Shown: positions 1 through 8,664 of the stretch, in pieces
How positions within the stretch are numbered: position 1 is the first letter of the stretch
Layout of the letters: each line of letters opens with the position of its first letter
From: an uncultured Butyricimonas sp.
GTDB lineage: Bacteria > Bacteroidota > Bacteroidia > Bacteroidales > Marinifilaceae
Assembly (NCBI GenBank): GCA_944321845.1
Contig: CALUMT010000005.1
Coordinates: 1-38,817, forward strand
Direction of reading: 5' to 3'
Length of the DNA: 38,817 bases
The notes under the pieces: generated by a model
What the model saw: only the letters and a program-made list of their open reading frames with translations
What the model was told of the DNA's origin: nothing
The model's database searches: none
Position numbers and translations under genes: made by a program

Positions 1-170
1 ACCCGAGTAAACGTTCCTCGACACAGTTTGTTTTAGATATAACTAAAACCAAACGGGAACTTGGATACGAGCCTCGATTCACGTGGAAAGATTTTTGTGT
101 TTGGTTCAAGAAAGAGCGGGAATTACAGCGTTTTGCAAAATTATGGGGAACAGAAGAGGATTATAGATAA
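1..170 (+). CDS. C-terminal end of a sugar-nucleotide epimerase/dehydratase (partial)
   Basis: An open frame (codons from base 3) enters the window and stops at TAA 168-170, giving about 55 residues. It contains DITKTKRELGYEPRFTWKD, which resembles the C-terminal substrate-domain segment of extended short-chain dehydrogenase/reductases acting on nucleotide sugars (typical pattern D-x-s/t-K-a-x-x-E-L-G-Y-x-P). The remaining tail is charged and ends EEDYR. The fold-defining N-terminal NAD site and the catalytic YxxxK lie outside the window, so substrate and reaction cannot be given. It precedes two glycosyltransferases on the same strand, consistent with the upstream part of the polysaccharide locus. 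Family is an inference from a short tail. Confidence 0.6.
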   Translation, partial: PSKRSSTQFVLDITKTKRELGYEPRFTWKDFCVWFKKERELQRFAKLWGTEEDYR

Positions 171-237
171 TAGTTATATCTTTATTATTTTACGTGATAT
201 TTTTATGTGAATAGTTGTTTTTTATTTGTTGAAGATA

Positions 238-1182
238 ATGAACTCTGCTCCTTTTGTTTCGATACGTTGTTTAGTTTATAATCATGCCTTATATTTAAGG
301 CAATGTTTAGATGGATTTATTATGCAAAAAACTAATTTCGTTTTTGAAGTAATAGTCCATGATGATGCTTCTACTGATGACTCTGCTGCCATAATACAAG
401 AATATGCAGAGAAATATCCTAGTATAATAAAACCAATTTATGAAACTGAGAATCAGTACTCTAAACATGATGGTTCTTTAGGAAAAGTTTTGAATGCTGC
501 AATTTGTCCTAAAGCAAAGTATATTGCAATGTGTGAGGGGGATGATTATTGGACAGACCCATTGAAATTACAAAAGCAGGTGGATTTTTTAGAACAGAAT
601 CCAAGTTATGTATTTTGTTGTCACCGTTTTAAAATATGGTTAGAGAATGAGAAGAAGTTTAAGGAAGAATATGCTGATGCTTATTATCATTCAAATAAGA
701 ATTTAGAAATAACGTATTCATTAATGTTAAAAACATGGATAACACAACCTTTAACAACTTTAATTAGGTCAAAAGCTTATTGGGAGGTTTACCAGGAATT
801 GGAATTATACCACCATGTTCGTGATATTCATTTGTTTTATTTGTTGATGAAGAGGGGGCGTGGTATATCGTTAAATGATAACATGGGAGTCTACCGTTGG
901 CATTCAAAAGGTATATCGAGTATGGTGGATAAAAAATTACATTCTCGAGATTTTTTTTTGATCGTAAAAGAATTGATACAATATCATCATAAGGATAGTT
1001 ATATAAAAGGATTGTTTTCCATTGCTTGTATTGAGCGTTTACATTGGGATGATGAAATAGCATTGCATAATCGATTATGCTGTTTTCTATCATCTTTGTG
1101 GAATGGGCAAATAAAATATATTCCCAATTTATTCTTTGCTTTTTTGTTTCCACGTAGCAAAAGACGAAATGAATCTTTGTGA
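238..1182 (+). CDS. Family 2 glycosyltransferase
   Basis: Predicted cytoplasmic GT-A fold inverting glycosyltransferase (GT2) of 314 residues that would add a sugar from a nucleotide donor to the lipid-linked repeat unit. The N-terminus has the GT2 pattern VSIRCLVYNH, then HDDASTDDS at about residues 41-49 (nucleotide binding), and CEGDDYWTDP at about residue 100, which carries the DxD-type metal site. The ATG at 238 is preferred over an in-frame TTG at 226, because the family starts just before the first beta strand. The C-terminal third is rich in aromatic and basic residues and may touch the membrane. Sugar specificity cannot be read. The next gene begins 67 nt downstream. Confidence 0.88.
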   Translation: MNSAPFVSIRCLVYNHALYLRQCLDGFIMQKTNFVFEVIVHDDASTDDSAAIIQEYAEKYPSIIKPIYETENQYSKHDGSLGKVLNAAICPKAKYIAMCEGDDYWTDPLKLQKQVDFLEQNPSYVFCCHRFKIWLENEKKFKEEYADAYYHSNKNLEITYSLMLKTWITQPLTTLIRSKAYWEVYQELELYHHVRDIHLFYLLMKRGRGISLNDNMGVYRWHSKGISSMVDKKLHSRDFFLIVKELIQYHHKDSYIKGLFSIACIERLHWDDEIALHNRLCCFLSSLWNGQIKYIPNLFFAFLFPRSKRRNESL

Positions 1183-1249
1183 AAATGAAATTAGATTTTA
1201 GTTGTTGTATGTGTGTATCTCGAAAATAAGAATATTGTATAGTTGGAAT

Positions 1250-2077
1250 ATGAAATTTTCAGTCTTGATATCGGTATATGCGAAAGAATTACCAGAGCGT
1301 TTGGATGAGTCATTAGAGAGTGTTTTTGGACAGACTCTTATGCCTAATGAGGTCGTTTTAGTGAAAGATGGTCCGTTAACGGATGCTTTAGAAAAGGTGA
1401 TATGTTTTTATAAACAGCGTTATCCTATTTTAAATGTGGTCGCTTTGAAAGAAAATAAAGGCTTGGGGGAGGCTTTGCGAATAGGATTAACGTATTGTTC
1501 ATTTGATATTGTAGCCCGTATGGATAGTGATGATATTTGTATGCCACATCGTTTTGAGAGACAAATAGAATATTTGATAAATCACCCAGAGGTGGATGTA
1601 TTGGGTAGTTGGATAGATGAATTTTCCGAGGATAAAGAACACGTAGAATCCCAGCGAAAATTGCCCACGACTGATAGCGAGTTGAAACGTTTTATGAAAT
1701 GGCGTTGCCCTTTTAATCATATGACGGTAATGTTTCGGAAAAAAGCGATATTAAGTGTTGGTAGTTATCAACCATTTTATTTATTGGAAGATTATTATTT
1801 ATGGAATCGTTTAGCAAATGCAGGTTATTGTTTTGCCAATATTGGGGAATCTCTTTTGTGGGCAAGAGGGGGATATGATATGATGGCTCGGAGGGGGGGG
1901 AGAAAATATATGCGTTCGGAGCATCGTTTATTGGTGTTTATGCGTCGTTCTGAGCGTTTAAATTGGTTAGAATACTGTGTTAATGTAATAATACGTACGC
2001 TGGTTCGTTTAATGGGTAATAAATTGCGGGCTATTTTATACGGTTTGTTTTTGAGAAAAAAAATGAATGTAAAATAG
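1250..2077 (+). CDS. Family 2 glycosyltransferase (AmsE-like)
   Basis: A 275-residue GT2 enzyme for polysaccharide repeat-unit assembly. The sequence opens with MKFSVLISVYAKELPERLDE and continues to ENKGLGEALRIGL and then VARMDSDDICMPHRFE, the donor/metal motif of this subgroup, which includes amylovoran-type AmsE proteins. It also has PFNHMTVMFRK and LLEDYYLWNRL, where the acidic LLEDY is a good candidate for the catalytic base. The ATG at 1250 is chosen over a TTG 48 nt upstream because it begins directly at the core strand. The C-terminus is basic and hydrophobic. It lies between another GT2 gene and a 294-nt gap. Donor and acceptor are unknown. Confidence 0.88.
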   Translation: MKFSVLISVYAKELPERLDESLESVFGQTLMPNEVVLVKDGPLTDALEKVICFYKQRYPILNVVALKENKGLGEALRIGLTYCSFDIVARMDSDDICMPHRFERQIEYLINHPEVDVLGSWIDEFSEDKEHVESQRKLPTTDSELKRFMKWRCPFNHMTVMFRKKAILSVGSYQPFYLLEDYYLWNRLANAGYCFANIGESLLWARGGYDMMARRGGRKYMRSEHRLLVFMRRSERLNWLEYCVNVIIRTLVRLMGNKLRAILYGLFLRKKMNVK

Positions 2078-2371
2078 ATAATTTCTTTAGATCGTTTTTA
2101 GAGCAATCGATACTCTCTTGTTTTTTATTATAAAATTGCGGGATTTTCTTAAGGAATTTACGTGGAAATGTTATAATGATGTTAAAATGAAATTTTGAGC
2201 ATTTTAGCACGCAACCTTTCATCTACTTTCGCGTCTCAAGGAAAAACAAGATACACAACTAAAGATGGTGAATTATGATAAATGATACGAGATGCGCAAA
2301 AATTGTAACCTAGAGAATAAAAAGATTGTAGCTTTTGTTTGAAAAGGATTGTGATTTATTAGCTTGATGAT
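2078..2371. other. Intergenic gap inside the polysaccharide locus
   Basis: 294 nt with no supported gene. A 63-codon frame on the - strand has low-complexity composition and overlaps the end of the upstream gene, so it is not credible. TACTTTCG at 2224-2231 is one base from the Bacteroidota -7 consensus TAnnTTTG, but the nearest TTTG upstream (2194) is 26 nt away, so promoter status is weak. A very short AGAG/CTCT stem before a T-run near 2119-2146 is too weak to call as a terminator. The gap may separate two transcription units. Confidence 0.4.
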
Positions 2372-3313
2372 ATGGATATATTAATAACGGGAATCCACGG
2401 TTTTGTGGGAAGTAATCTTGTGTGCTCTTTGAAAAAATGCCATACTATTTATGGTGTGGATATCGTGTTCCCGGATAAAGATGGAGTGAAAAAAACATTT
2501 TCATGGAATGAATTAGCGGAAGTTGAAGGGATGGATGCTATTGTGCATTTGGCAGGAATGGCTCATGATATGAAAAATGAGGTGAATAGAGAGGAATATT
2601 TCGAGGTGAATGTGGATTTGACGAAGCGAGTTTTCGATTATTTCTTGAATTCAGATGCAAAGAAATTTATTTTTTTCAGTTCTGTAAAAGCTGCTGCGGA
2701 TCGGGTGAATGGGGATGTCTTGACGGAAGATGTTGTACCACACCCTGTCGGGCCTTATGGAGAGAGTAAAATTGCCGCAGAGAAATATATTCAAGGTCGG
2801 ATGAGCGAGTGTGAAGAGAAAGGGAAATTCGTGTATATCGTACGTCCTTGTATGATTCACGGCCCAGGGAATAAAGGTAATCTGAATTTGTTATATAATA
2901 TAGTAAAGAAGGGATTCCCTTGGCCATTGGGGGCTTTTGAAAATAAGCGAAGTTTTGTGAGTGTGGACAATGTCTGTTTCGTGGTAGAGAAGTTGATAGA
3001 GAAACGTATTTGTTCCGGGATTTATCACTTGGCGGATGATGAAGTGTTGCCGACGAATGAACTGGTGCGGTTGATTGGAGAGGTGTTGGGGAAAAAGGTT
3101 CGTATCTGGCACGTGAATCAAAATATAATGAAGGGATGTGCTCGGGTGGGTACATGGTTCGGGTTACCATTGAATGATGAACGATTGAGAAAGTTGACAG
3201 AGAATTACGTGGTGTCGAACAGAAAGATAAAAACAGTATTAGGAATAGAGAAAATGCCCGTGAATGCGGAAGAAGGAATGAGGCGAACGATTCGGTCATT
3301 TATAAATGAGTAA
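2372..3313 (+). CDS. NAD-dependent epimerase/reductase, WbpV/WreQ-like (QuiNAc/FucNAc formation)
   Basis: Extended SDR enzyme of 313 residues. The Rossmann glycine motif GIHGFVGSNL is near residue 7-16, FFSSVKAAAD carries the catalytic serine region, and YGESK gives the catalytic Tyr129/Lys133 pair. The family includes WbpV and WreQ, which reduce 4-keto-6-deoxy-HexNAc made by WbpM-type dehydratases, either as the UDP sugar or after loading on undecaprenyl phosphate. It is followed 14 nt later by a WbpL/WecA-like transferase, and a WbpM-like enzyme is encoded at 18.2 kb, so the three probably make and load the first sugar. The related UDP-Glc/GlcNAc 4-epimerase role is the main alternative. 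Confidence 0.8.
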   Translation: MDILITGIHGFVGSNLVCSLKKCHTIYGVDIVFPDKDGVKKTFSWNELAEVEGMDAIVHLAGMAHDMKNEVNREEYFEVNVDLTKRVFDYFLNSDAKKFIFFSSVKAAADRVNGDVLTEDVVPHPVGPYGESKIAAEKYIQGRMSECEEKGKFVYIVRPCMIHGPGNKGNLNLLYNIVKKGFPWPLGAFENKRSFVSVDNVCFVVEKLIEKRICSGIYHLADDEVLPTNELVRLIGEVLGKKVRIWHVNQNIMKGCARVGTWFGLPLNDERLRKLTENYVVSNRKIKTVLGIEKMPVNAEEGMRRTIRSFINE

Positions 3314-3327
3314 TAATGTAAAATGAT

Positions 3328-4410
3328 ATGATGTATTATTTGATTATCACATTGTTGTTAATTGGCGCTGAGATTGCTTATTTCTGGATAGCTGATAAAT
3401 ATAATATTATAGATAAGCCGAATGAACGGAGTTCTCATTCGAGAATTACATTGCGTGGAGGTGGGGTGATTTTTTATTTAGGTATGGTGGTATACTGTTT
3501 GACTAATGGTTTTGCTTATCCTTGGTTTATGTTGGGTTTGACTGGAGTTGCTGTTGTTAGTTTTGTCGATGATGTAAAGATGGTATCACAAAAAACTAGA
3601 TTAGTTGTACAATTTTCAGCCATGCTATTGATGTTTATCGAGTGGGGAATGTTGGGATTGCCTTTGTGGTGGATGATCGTTGCATTGATTTTCTGTACAG
3701 GAATTCTGAATGCCTATAATTTTATGGATGGTATTAATGGAATCACGGGAGGATATAGTCTTGTTGTTTTGGCGGGATTGGCTTACGTGAATTTCTTCGT
3801 TGAGAAATTTGTAGACATGCAATTAATTTGGGTGATGATGATTGCCACCGGAGTGTTCTGCTTGTTTAATTTCCGTAAGAAAGCCAGATGTTTTGCGGGT
3901 GATGTCGGTTCTGTGAGTATTGCTTTCGTGATCTTGTTCTTGTTGGGCCGCTTGATTATCGCAACTCATGATTTTAGTTATCTGGTATTTTTGGCCGTTT
4001 ATGGCGTGGACAGTGTACTCACGATAATTCATCGTTTGATGTTACATGAAAATATAAGTGAGCCTCATCGCAAGCATATGTATCAGTTGTTGGCAAACGA
4101 GTTAGGGGTTTCTCATGTGGTGGTATCTAGTGTTTATATGGCTGTTCAAGCTTTAATTATTACAGGTTTCTTGTTCTGTGGTACATATGGTTACTTGTAT
4201 TTGATTGTTTGTTTGCTTGGATTGTCGATTGTCTATGTTCTGTTTATGCGGGAATATTTCCATTTGCATTTAGCTCATGATTGCTGTGCAAAGAATGTGT
4301 CTCTTGTGGATGGGATAGAAAAACTAAATCCCAACGTGAAAGTTTTGTGTGCAAATGAAACTTCTTCTGGATTACGTTATTTCTTGTTGAGAATTCGAAT
4401 GCTATTGTAG
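3328..4410 (+). CDS. Initiating phosphosugar transferase, WbpL/WecA/MraY family (GT4-type)
   Basis: A polytopic membrane enzyme of 360 residues that transfers a HexNAc-1-phosphate from UDP to undecaprenyl phosphate, the first step of repeat-unit synthesis. Diagnostic motifs are present in order: DKPNERSSHSRITLRGGG (residues ~32-49), FVDDVKMVSQKTR (~77-89, the Mg-binding DD), NAYNFMDGINGITGG (~129-143), CFAGDVGS (~188) and HRLMLHENISEPHRKHMYQ (~235-253, the HxxP-type loop). About ten hydrophobic helices are spread along it. Together with the preceding reductase this resembles the wbpV-wbpL pair. The last ~45 residues after the final helix are less conserved in appearance. Confidence 0.9.
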   Translation: MMYYLIITLLLIGAEIAYFWIADKYNIIDKPNERSSHSRITLRGGGVIFYLGMVVYCLTNGFAYPWFMLGLTGVAVVSFVDDVKMVSQKTRLVVQFSAMLLMFIEWGMLGLPLWWMIVALIFCTGILNAYNFMDGINGITGGYSLVVLAGLAYVNFFVEKFVDMQLIWVMMIATGVFCLFNFRKKARCFAGDVGSVSIAFVILFLLGRLIIATHDFSYLVFLAVYGVDSVLTIIHRLMLHENISEPHRKHMYQLLANELGVSHVVVSSVYMAVQALIITGFLFCGTYGYLYLIVCLLGLSIVYVLFMREYFHLHLAHDCCAKNVSLVDGIEKLNPNVKVLCANETSSGLRYFLLRIRMLL

Positions 4411-4547
4411 CCATATTATTTTTATTATTGGTTTTTACTTATGGATTATTCCTGTATATTCGCGAGTAATCCGGAAAAGATATAATACCTTTTTAAAGAG
4501 GTATAAGTATTTTGCTGGTTGCATATAAAACATTCAAAAACAGTGGT

Positions 4548-6923
4548 ATGAAATTTTTACTAGTATTGGTATTAACGTTTGGTGCATGGGGATATTTGCA
4601 TGCTCAAATGACAGATGCAGAAGTGATCGAGGCAGCAAAAGCTGCGCATGCTCAAGGAAAAACTCAGCAAGAGATTGTTGCTATGTTAGTCCAAAAGGGT
4701 GTTACAGAAGAACAGGTGTTGAGAATTAAGGCGAATTATGAGCGAGAACAAGGAGATCAAGTCGAGGGACAGGCAAGTACTGTGGTTGATTTTCGTCAAA
4801 GAGGAAATGCTATTGTGAATACTCCCTTGAGAGCTGTAACATTAGAAGTGGATTCTATGCAGGTTTTCGGTCGAGAATTATTTAATAATAGCCGATTAAC
4901 TTTTGTCCCGAATTTGAATATTCCGACTCCACCTAATTATAAATTAGGGCCAGGAGATGAGATTATTATTGATATCTGGGGAGATTCGCAAGCATCTATT
5001 CGGCAATACATCTCTCCGGAGGGGAGTATTACTGTTGATAATATAGGGCCTATTTATCTTGTAGGCAAATCTGTAAAGGAGGCAAATGATTATTTGCGTA
5101 ATGTATTTGGACGTATTTATGCGGATTTGATCGCCGAAAATCCAAAAACTTTTTTGAAAGTGACATTAGGAGAAATCCGGAGTATTCATGTTAATATCAT
5201 GGGTGAGGTAACGTTGCCAGGAACTTATACCTTATCTTCGTTGGCAACTTTATTTCATGCGTTGTATGCAGCGGGAGGAGTGAGTGATTTGGGAAGTTTA
5301 CGTAACGTGATCGTGTATAGAGGTGGTAAGAAGTTGATTTCGGTAGATGTTTATAAATTTATTATGGAGGGGGATGATGATTGTAATATTGCTTTACAGG
5401 ATGGGGATAATATTAGCGTGCCTCCGTATGAGGAACTTGTTTCTGTAATTGGCCGGGTGAAACGTCCCATGCGTTATGAGTTGAAGGAGGGAGAGTCGTT
5501 GAAGACATTGTTTGATTATGCCGGAGGTTTTACAAGTGATGCTTATAAAAAGAACGTTAATGTTAAGCGTCAAGGAGAGACAGAATTTGAGATGTATACT
5601 GTATATAAGGAGGAGTATCCTTCATTTATTTTGACAGATGGAGATGAGATAAATGTTGGCGTAATTCTAGATAAATTCTCGAATCGAGTAAGTGTAGCAG
5701 GAGCAGTTTTTCGTCCGGGAGACTATGCCTTGACTCAGAAGATTGGAACAGTAAAACAGTTGATCAATATAGCAGAGGGAATTACTGAAGATGCTTTTTT
5801 GAATCGTGTGATTTTATATAGAGAAAAAGAAGACTTGACACAGGAGATGTTAGCTATTGATTTAGGAAAGTTATTGAGGGGTGAGATAGAGGATATCTCA
5901 TTGAGGAAAAATGATCGTCTTTATATTCCTTCCAGAAATAGCTTGAGAGAGGCTTATCAAGTTACTATCCATGGGGCAGTAAAGAATCCGCAGACATTCC
6001 CCTATGTTGAGAATATGACATTGGAGGATGCTGTTATTTATGCAGGAGGATTGTTGGAAGCGGCTTCAGAAATGCGGATAGATGTTGCGCGTCGGATTAA
6101 AGATCCGAAGAGTACGGTGGAGTCTCCTGTAGAATCAGAGTTGTTTTCTTTCCCGTTGAAAGATGGGTTGATGATAGATGGCGTGAAAGATTTTGTTTTG
6201 CAGCCTTTTGATGAGGTTTATGTACGTCGTTCTCCGGGTTATCGGACGCAACAAAATGTTCGGGTAGAAGGTGAGGTTTTGTATCCTGGAGTTTATGCAA
6301 AAGAAACGACGAATGAACGTATTTCTGATTTGATTCGTAGAGCAGGAGGAATAACGAGTCAGGCTTATGTAAAAGGTGCAAGATTGATACGTAGAATGAA
6401 TACGGATGAATTGGCTAGGGTGCAATCTGTGCTAAAAGTGTCAGAGAACACTCTTCGAGATTCAACGTTGGATTCGCTCGATATAATAGAACCGACATAC
6501 CTGGTTGGAATAGATTTGGCTGCAGCATTGGATAATCCTGGAGGAGAATCCGATTTGGTTTTAAGGGAGGGAGATGTGATTCACGTGTCCAATTATATTA
6601 ACACGGTGAAAATAAGTGGTGAGGTGATGTTCCCTAATGCTGTGACTTACGAGAAGAAACTAAAGTTAAAGGATTATATAGCTAATGCTGGTGGCTTTGG
6701 AATGAAAGCTAAAAAACGTAAGGTTTTTGTGGTATATCAAAATGGAACGGTAGCAACTCGTAAGGGGGGGCGGATGCCGAAGATAGAACCGGGATGTGAA
6801 ATTATTGTGCCCCGTAAACCAGAGCGTAGGAATCGTTTAGGGTTGCCAGAGATTATGAGTCTGACATCTTCTACAACATCAATTGCTGCAATGATAACTT
6901 CTATTTTAAACTCAACTAAATAA
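4548..6923 (+). CDS. Polysaccharide export outer-membrane protein with multiple SLBB domains (Wza-type)
   Basis: Large periplasmic/outer-membrane exporter of 791 residues. Starting at ATG 4548 gives a clean signal peptide, MKFLLVLVLTFGAWGYLHA, cut before Gln; the alternative TTG 36 nt upstream would spoil it. A small helical segment follows (EIVAMLVQKGVTEEQ). The polysaccharide-export domain YKLGPGDEIIIDIWGDS begins near residue 130. Several SLBB repeats follow, recognisable by recurring G-x-V-x-x-P-G-x-Y and L-x-D-x-I-x-x-A-G-G patterns (IMGEVTLPGTY, VAGAVFRPGDY, VEGEVLYPGVY, ISGEVMFPNAV). It lacks a lipobox cysteine, unlike E. coli Wza. A C-terminal serine/threonine-rich helix ends it. The Wzz-like partner starts 6 nt downstream. 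Confidence 0.92.
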   Translation: MKFLLVLVLTFGAWGYLHAQMTDAEVIEAAKAAHAQGKTQQEIVAMLVQKGVTEEQVLRIKANYEREQGDQVEGQASTVVDFRQRGNAIVNTPLRAVTLEVDSMQVFGRELFNNSRLTFVPNLNIPTPPNYKLGPGDEIIIDIWGDSQASIRQYISPEGSITVDNIGPIYLVGKSVKEANDYLRNVFGRIYADLIAENPKTFLKVTLGEIRSIHVNIMGEVTLPGTYTLSSLATLFHALYAAGGVSDLGSLRNVIVYRGGKKLISVDVYKFIMEGDDDCNIALQDGDNISVPPYEELVSVIGRVKRPMRYELKEGESLKTLFDYAGGFTSDAYKKNVNVKRQGETEFEMYTVYKEEYPSFILTDGDEINVGVILDKFSNRVSVAGAVFRPGDYALTQKIGTVKQLINIAEGITEDAFLNRVILYREKEDLTQEMLAIDLGKLLRGEIEDISLRKNDRLYIPSRNSLREAYQVTIHGAVKNPQTFPYVENMTLEDAVIYAGGLLEAASEMRIDVARRIKDPKSTVESPVESELFSFPLKDGLMIDGVKDFVLQPFDEVYVRRSPGYRTQQNVRVEGEVLYPGVYAKETTNERISDLIRRAGGITSQAYVKGARLIRRMNTDELARVQSVLKVSENTLRDSTLDSLDIIEPTYLVGIDLAAALDNPGGESDLVLREGDVIHVSNYINTVKISGEVMFPNAVTYEKKLKLKDYIANAGGFGMKAKKRKVFVVYQNGTVATRKGGRMPKIEPGCEIIVPRKPERRNRLGLPEIMSLTSSTTSIAAMITSILNSTK

Positions 6924-6929
6924 GATATT

Positions 6930-8063
6930 ATGGAACAACAATTAGCAGGTAATAATATACCTCAAGAAGAGGAGATTGATTTGGTTGAAGTGATAAAGAA
7001 GTTGTGGAAAAACCGTAAATTGATCATTAAAATTGCGGTGGCTTTTATTGTGTTGGGTGTCTTTGTGGCATTATTTAGCCCGACAGAATATTCTGCAAGT
7101 TGTACGATGGTTCCTCAGCTAGGAGAGAAAAAATCTACGGGAGGGTTGAGTGGTTTGGCTGCAATGGCTGGGATAAATTTAGGAAGTATGGGAGGGGGAG
7201 AGGTGTTGGCTCCTACAATTTATCCAAAGATATTGGCGAGTGTCCCTTTTAAAAAGGAATTGATGAAAACTCCTTTAACGTTAGAGGGTAAAAGTGCTCC
7301 CGTAACTTTGTTTGATTATTATACGAAAGATGAATACCAGAAATTCAATTTGTTACAAGCGATAAAGAAATACACGATAGGGTTACCTGGGGTGATTATT
7401 AGTGCTATTCGAGGAATAGATACAACAAAAGTAGAGGGAGGAAATGTGGATCAGGCTATTCAGGTTCTTTCTTTTGACGAGAAAAATGTGGCGGAGAGGT
7501 TGAGTCAATTGGTTTCTTTGAATGTGAATGATAAAGATGGATATGTGCAATTGTCTGCTTCTATGCCAGAGCCTTTAGCTGCAGCCCAATTGGCCCAGCA
7601 AGCGCAAAATTTGTTGCAACAATATATTACAGAGTTTAAGATTGAAAAAGCGGCTTCAAACCTGGAATTTATACAACAACGTTACAACGAAGCTCAGCGA
7701 GATTATGAGGCGAAACAGTTGGATTTAGCCCAATTTGTTGATGCGAACAGGAATTTTAGCTCGGCAAAGGCAAAAATTCAGGAAGAGAAATTGAGGGCTG
7801 AGTACACCATGTCCAATAGTATTTTTACTGAATTGGCAAAGCAATTGGAGCAAGCAAAGATTTCCGTGAAGGAGGATACGCCTGTATTTACGGTGGTCGA
7901 ACCTGTGGTCGTTCCTTCAGAACGTTCGAAACCCAAGCGTGGATTGATTTGTGTGTTGTTTACATTTTTAGGTATATTTGCGGGTGTTGGATTTGTTTTA
8001 GGTTTACCTTTTGTTGCCAATGTATTTGAAAAAGAGAATTGGAAAAATCTAATAAAAGAATAA
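6930..8063 (+). CDS. Wzz-type chain-length determinant protein (no kinase domain)
   Basis: Inner-membrane polysaccharide co-polymerase of 377 residues. The cytoplasmic N-terminus EEEIDLVEVIKKLWKNRK precedes the first membrane helix (~residues 32-52). The Wzz domain includes YSASCTMVPQ, a glycine-rich stretch (~residues 70-90), and a long coiled region (~residues 225-300, heptad-like Q/E/K/L). A Pro-rich VVVPSERSKPKRG precedes the second helix (~340-362). It stops soon after that helix, so it lacks the fused BY-kinase domain of Wzc. It controls polymer length with the SLBB exporter encoded 6 nt upstream, and is followed by an intrinsic terminator that closes this unit. Confidence 0.92.
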   Translation: MEQQLAGNNIPQEEEIDLVEVIKKLWKNRKLIIKIAVAFIVLGVFVALFSPTEYSASCTMVPQLGEKKSTGGLSGLAAMAGINLGSMGGGEVLAPTIYPKILASVPFKKELMKTPLTLEGKSAPVTLFDYYTKDEYQKFNLLQAIKKYTIGLPGVIISAIRGIDTTKVEGGNVDQAIQVLSFDEKNVAERLSQLVSLNVNDKDGYVQLSASMPEPLAAAQLAQQAQNLLQQYITEFKIEKAASNLEFIQQRYNEAQRDYEAKQLDLAQFVDANRNFSSAKAKIQEEKLRAEYTMSNSIFTELAKQLEQAKISVKEDTPVFTVVEPVVVPSERSKPKRGLICVLFTFLGIFAGVGFVLGLPFVANVFEKENWKNLIKE

Positions 8064-8082
8064 GTTTTTTCACGATATAATG

Positions 8083-8115
8083 GATTCCACCCAAAAATGG
8101 GTGGAATCTTTTTTT
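8083..8115 (+). terminator. Intrinsic terminator after the Wzz-like gene
   Basis: A perfect 10-bp stem, GATTCCACCC (8083-8092) with GGGTGGAATC (8099-8108), has a 6-nt loop and is followed directly by a run of seven or more T. It lies 20 nt after the Wzz stop codon. Confidence 0.9.
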
Positions 8116-8195
8116 GAAAAATATTTGATATGATTTCATCCTTTCTTCATTCGGTGGTGTATTTATAGTGTAAATTAAATTTTAAAAGGTAAAAG

Positions 8196-8600
8196 ATGAG
8201 AAAGTTAATGTATTTCATTGGAATGATTTTTATTTGTGCTTGTGGTGCGAATCCCTAAAAAGAAATGGAGAAGACAATTATTGGCGAATGGTGTAATCCG
8301 TATACCTATCAATCAACGGGGGAATTGAAAGGATTTAATTATAAAAAGGGTGGTGTTTGTGAGGCTATAAATATTCCAAGCCTAGAACTGAAATCATGGG
8401 AAATTAAGGATGGGTATTTAATCACAAAAGGCTTCGATATAAATGAAGATGGGTCTAAAACTCCTTATGAGACCAAGGAACGGATTGAGAAATTAAATGC
8501 AGATACGTTAGTTTTGGTAGCTCAAGAAGCAAATCCCAAATTGGTTTTTGTCTATTTAAATACTAAAGTGATCAAAAATAGAGTTTCAGTAGGAGATTAA
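8196..8600 (+). pseudogene. Small lipocalin-like lipoprotein interrupted by an in-frame stop codon
   Basis: The frame from ATG 8196 encodes a lipoprotein signal, MRKLMYFIGMIFICACGANP, with lipobox I-C-A-C, then TAA at 8256-8258. The same frame resumes two codons later at ATG 8265 and stays open for 111 residues to 8600. The downstream part (GEWCNPYTYQSTGELKGF, then alternating short strands, VLVAQEANPKLVFVYL) looks like the small beta-barrel, lipocalin-like lipoproteins common in Bacteroidota. Both halves share one frame with no shift, so the simplest reading is one ~134-residue gene with a single nonsense change. Re-initiation at 8265 would give an untargeted cytoplasmic protein. Family assignment is tentative. 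Terminators lie on both sides. Confidence 0.65.
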
Positions 8601-8618
8601 TTCCGTTTATATAAATCG

Positions 8619-8655
8619 AGAGCTGTCAAAATGTTGTTTGACAGCTCTATTTTTT
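8619..8655 (+). terminator. Intrinsic terminator directly before the S9 peptidase gene
   Basis: A perfect 12-bp stem, AGAGCTGTCAAA (8619-8630) with TTTGACAGCTCT (8637-8648), has a 6-nt loop followed by ATTTTTT. It begins 18 nt after the lipoprotein stop and its T-run ends only 9 nt before the ATG of the next gene. Confidence 0.88.
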
Positions 8656-8664
8656 GTTTCGGTT

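Noticed and set aside
2119-2146. Terminator in the 2078-2371 gap
   Set aside because: The stem is only 4 bp (AGAG/CTCT) with a 9-nt loop, too weak despite the following T-run.
2676-3299. 207-codon - strand frame opposite the epimerase/reductase gene
   Set aside because: Shadow frame; serine/histidine/proline-rich composition typical of antisense reading.
4411-4480. Hydrophobic tail readable in the +1 frame just past the initiating transferase gene
   Set aside because: It ends at a stop near 4470 and could mean a frameshifted extra helix, but the transferase already has its full motif set and no start codon or slip site supports translation of the tail.
8256-8258. Stop codon in the lipoprotein frame as programmed recoding
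   Set aside because: The codon is TAA, not the UGA or UAG used for selenocysteine or pyrrolysine, and no recoding structure is seen.
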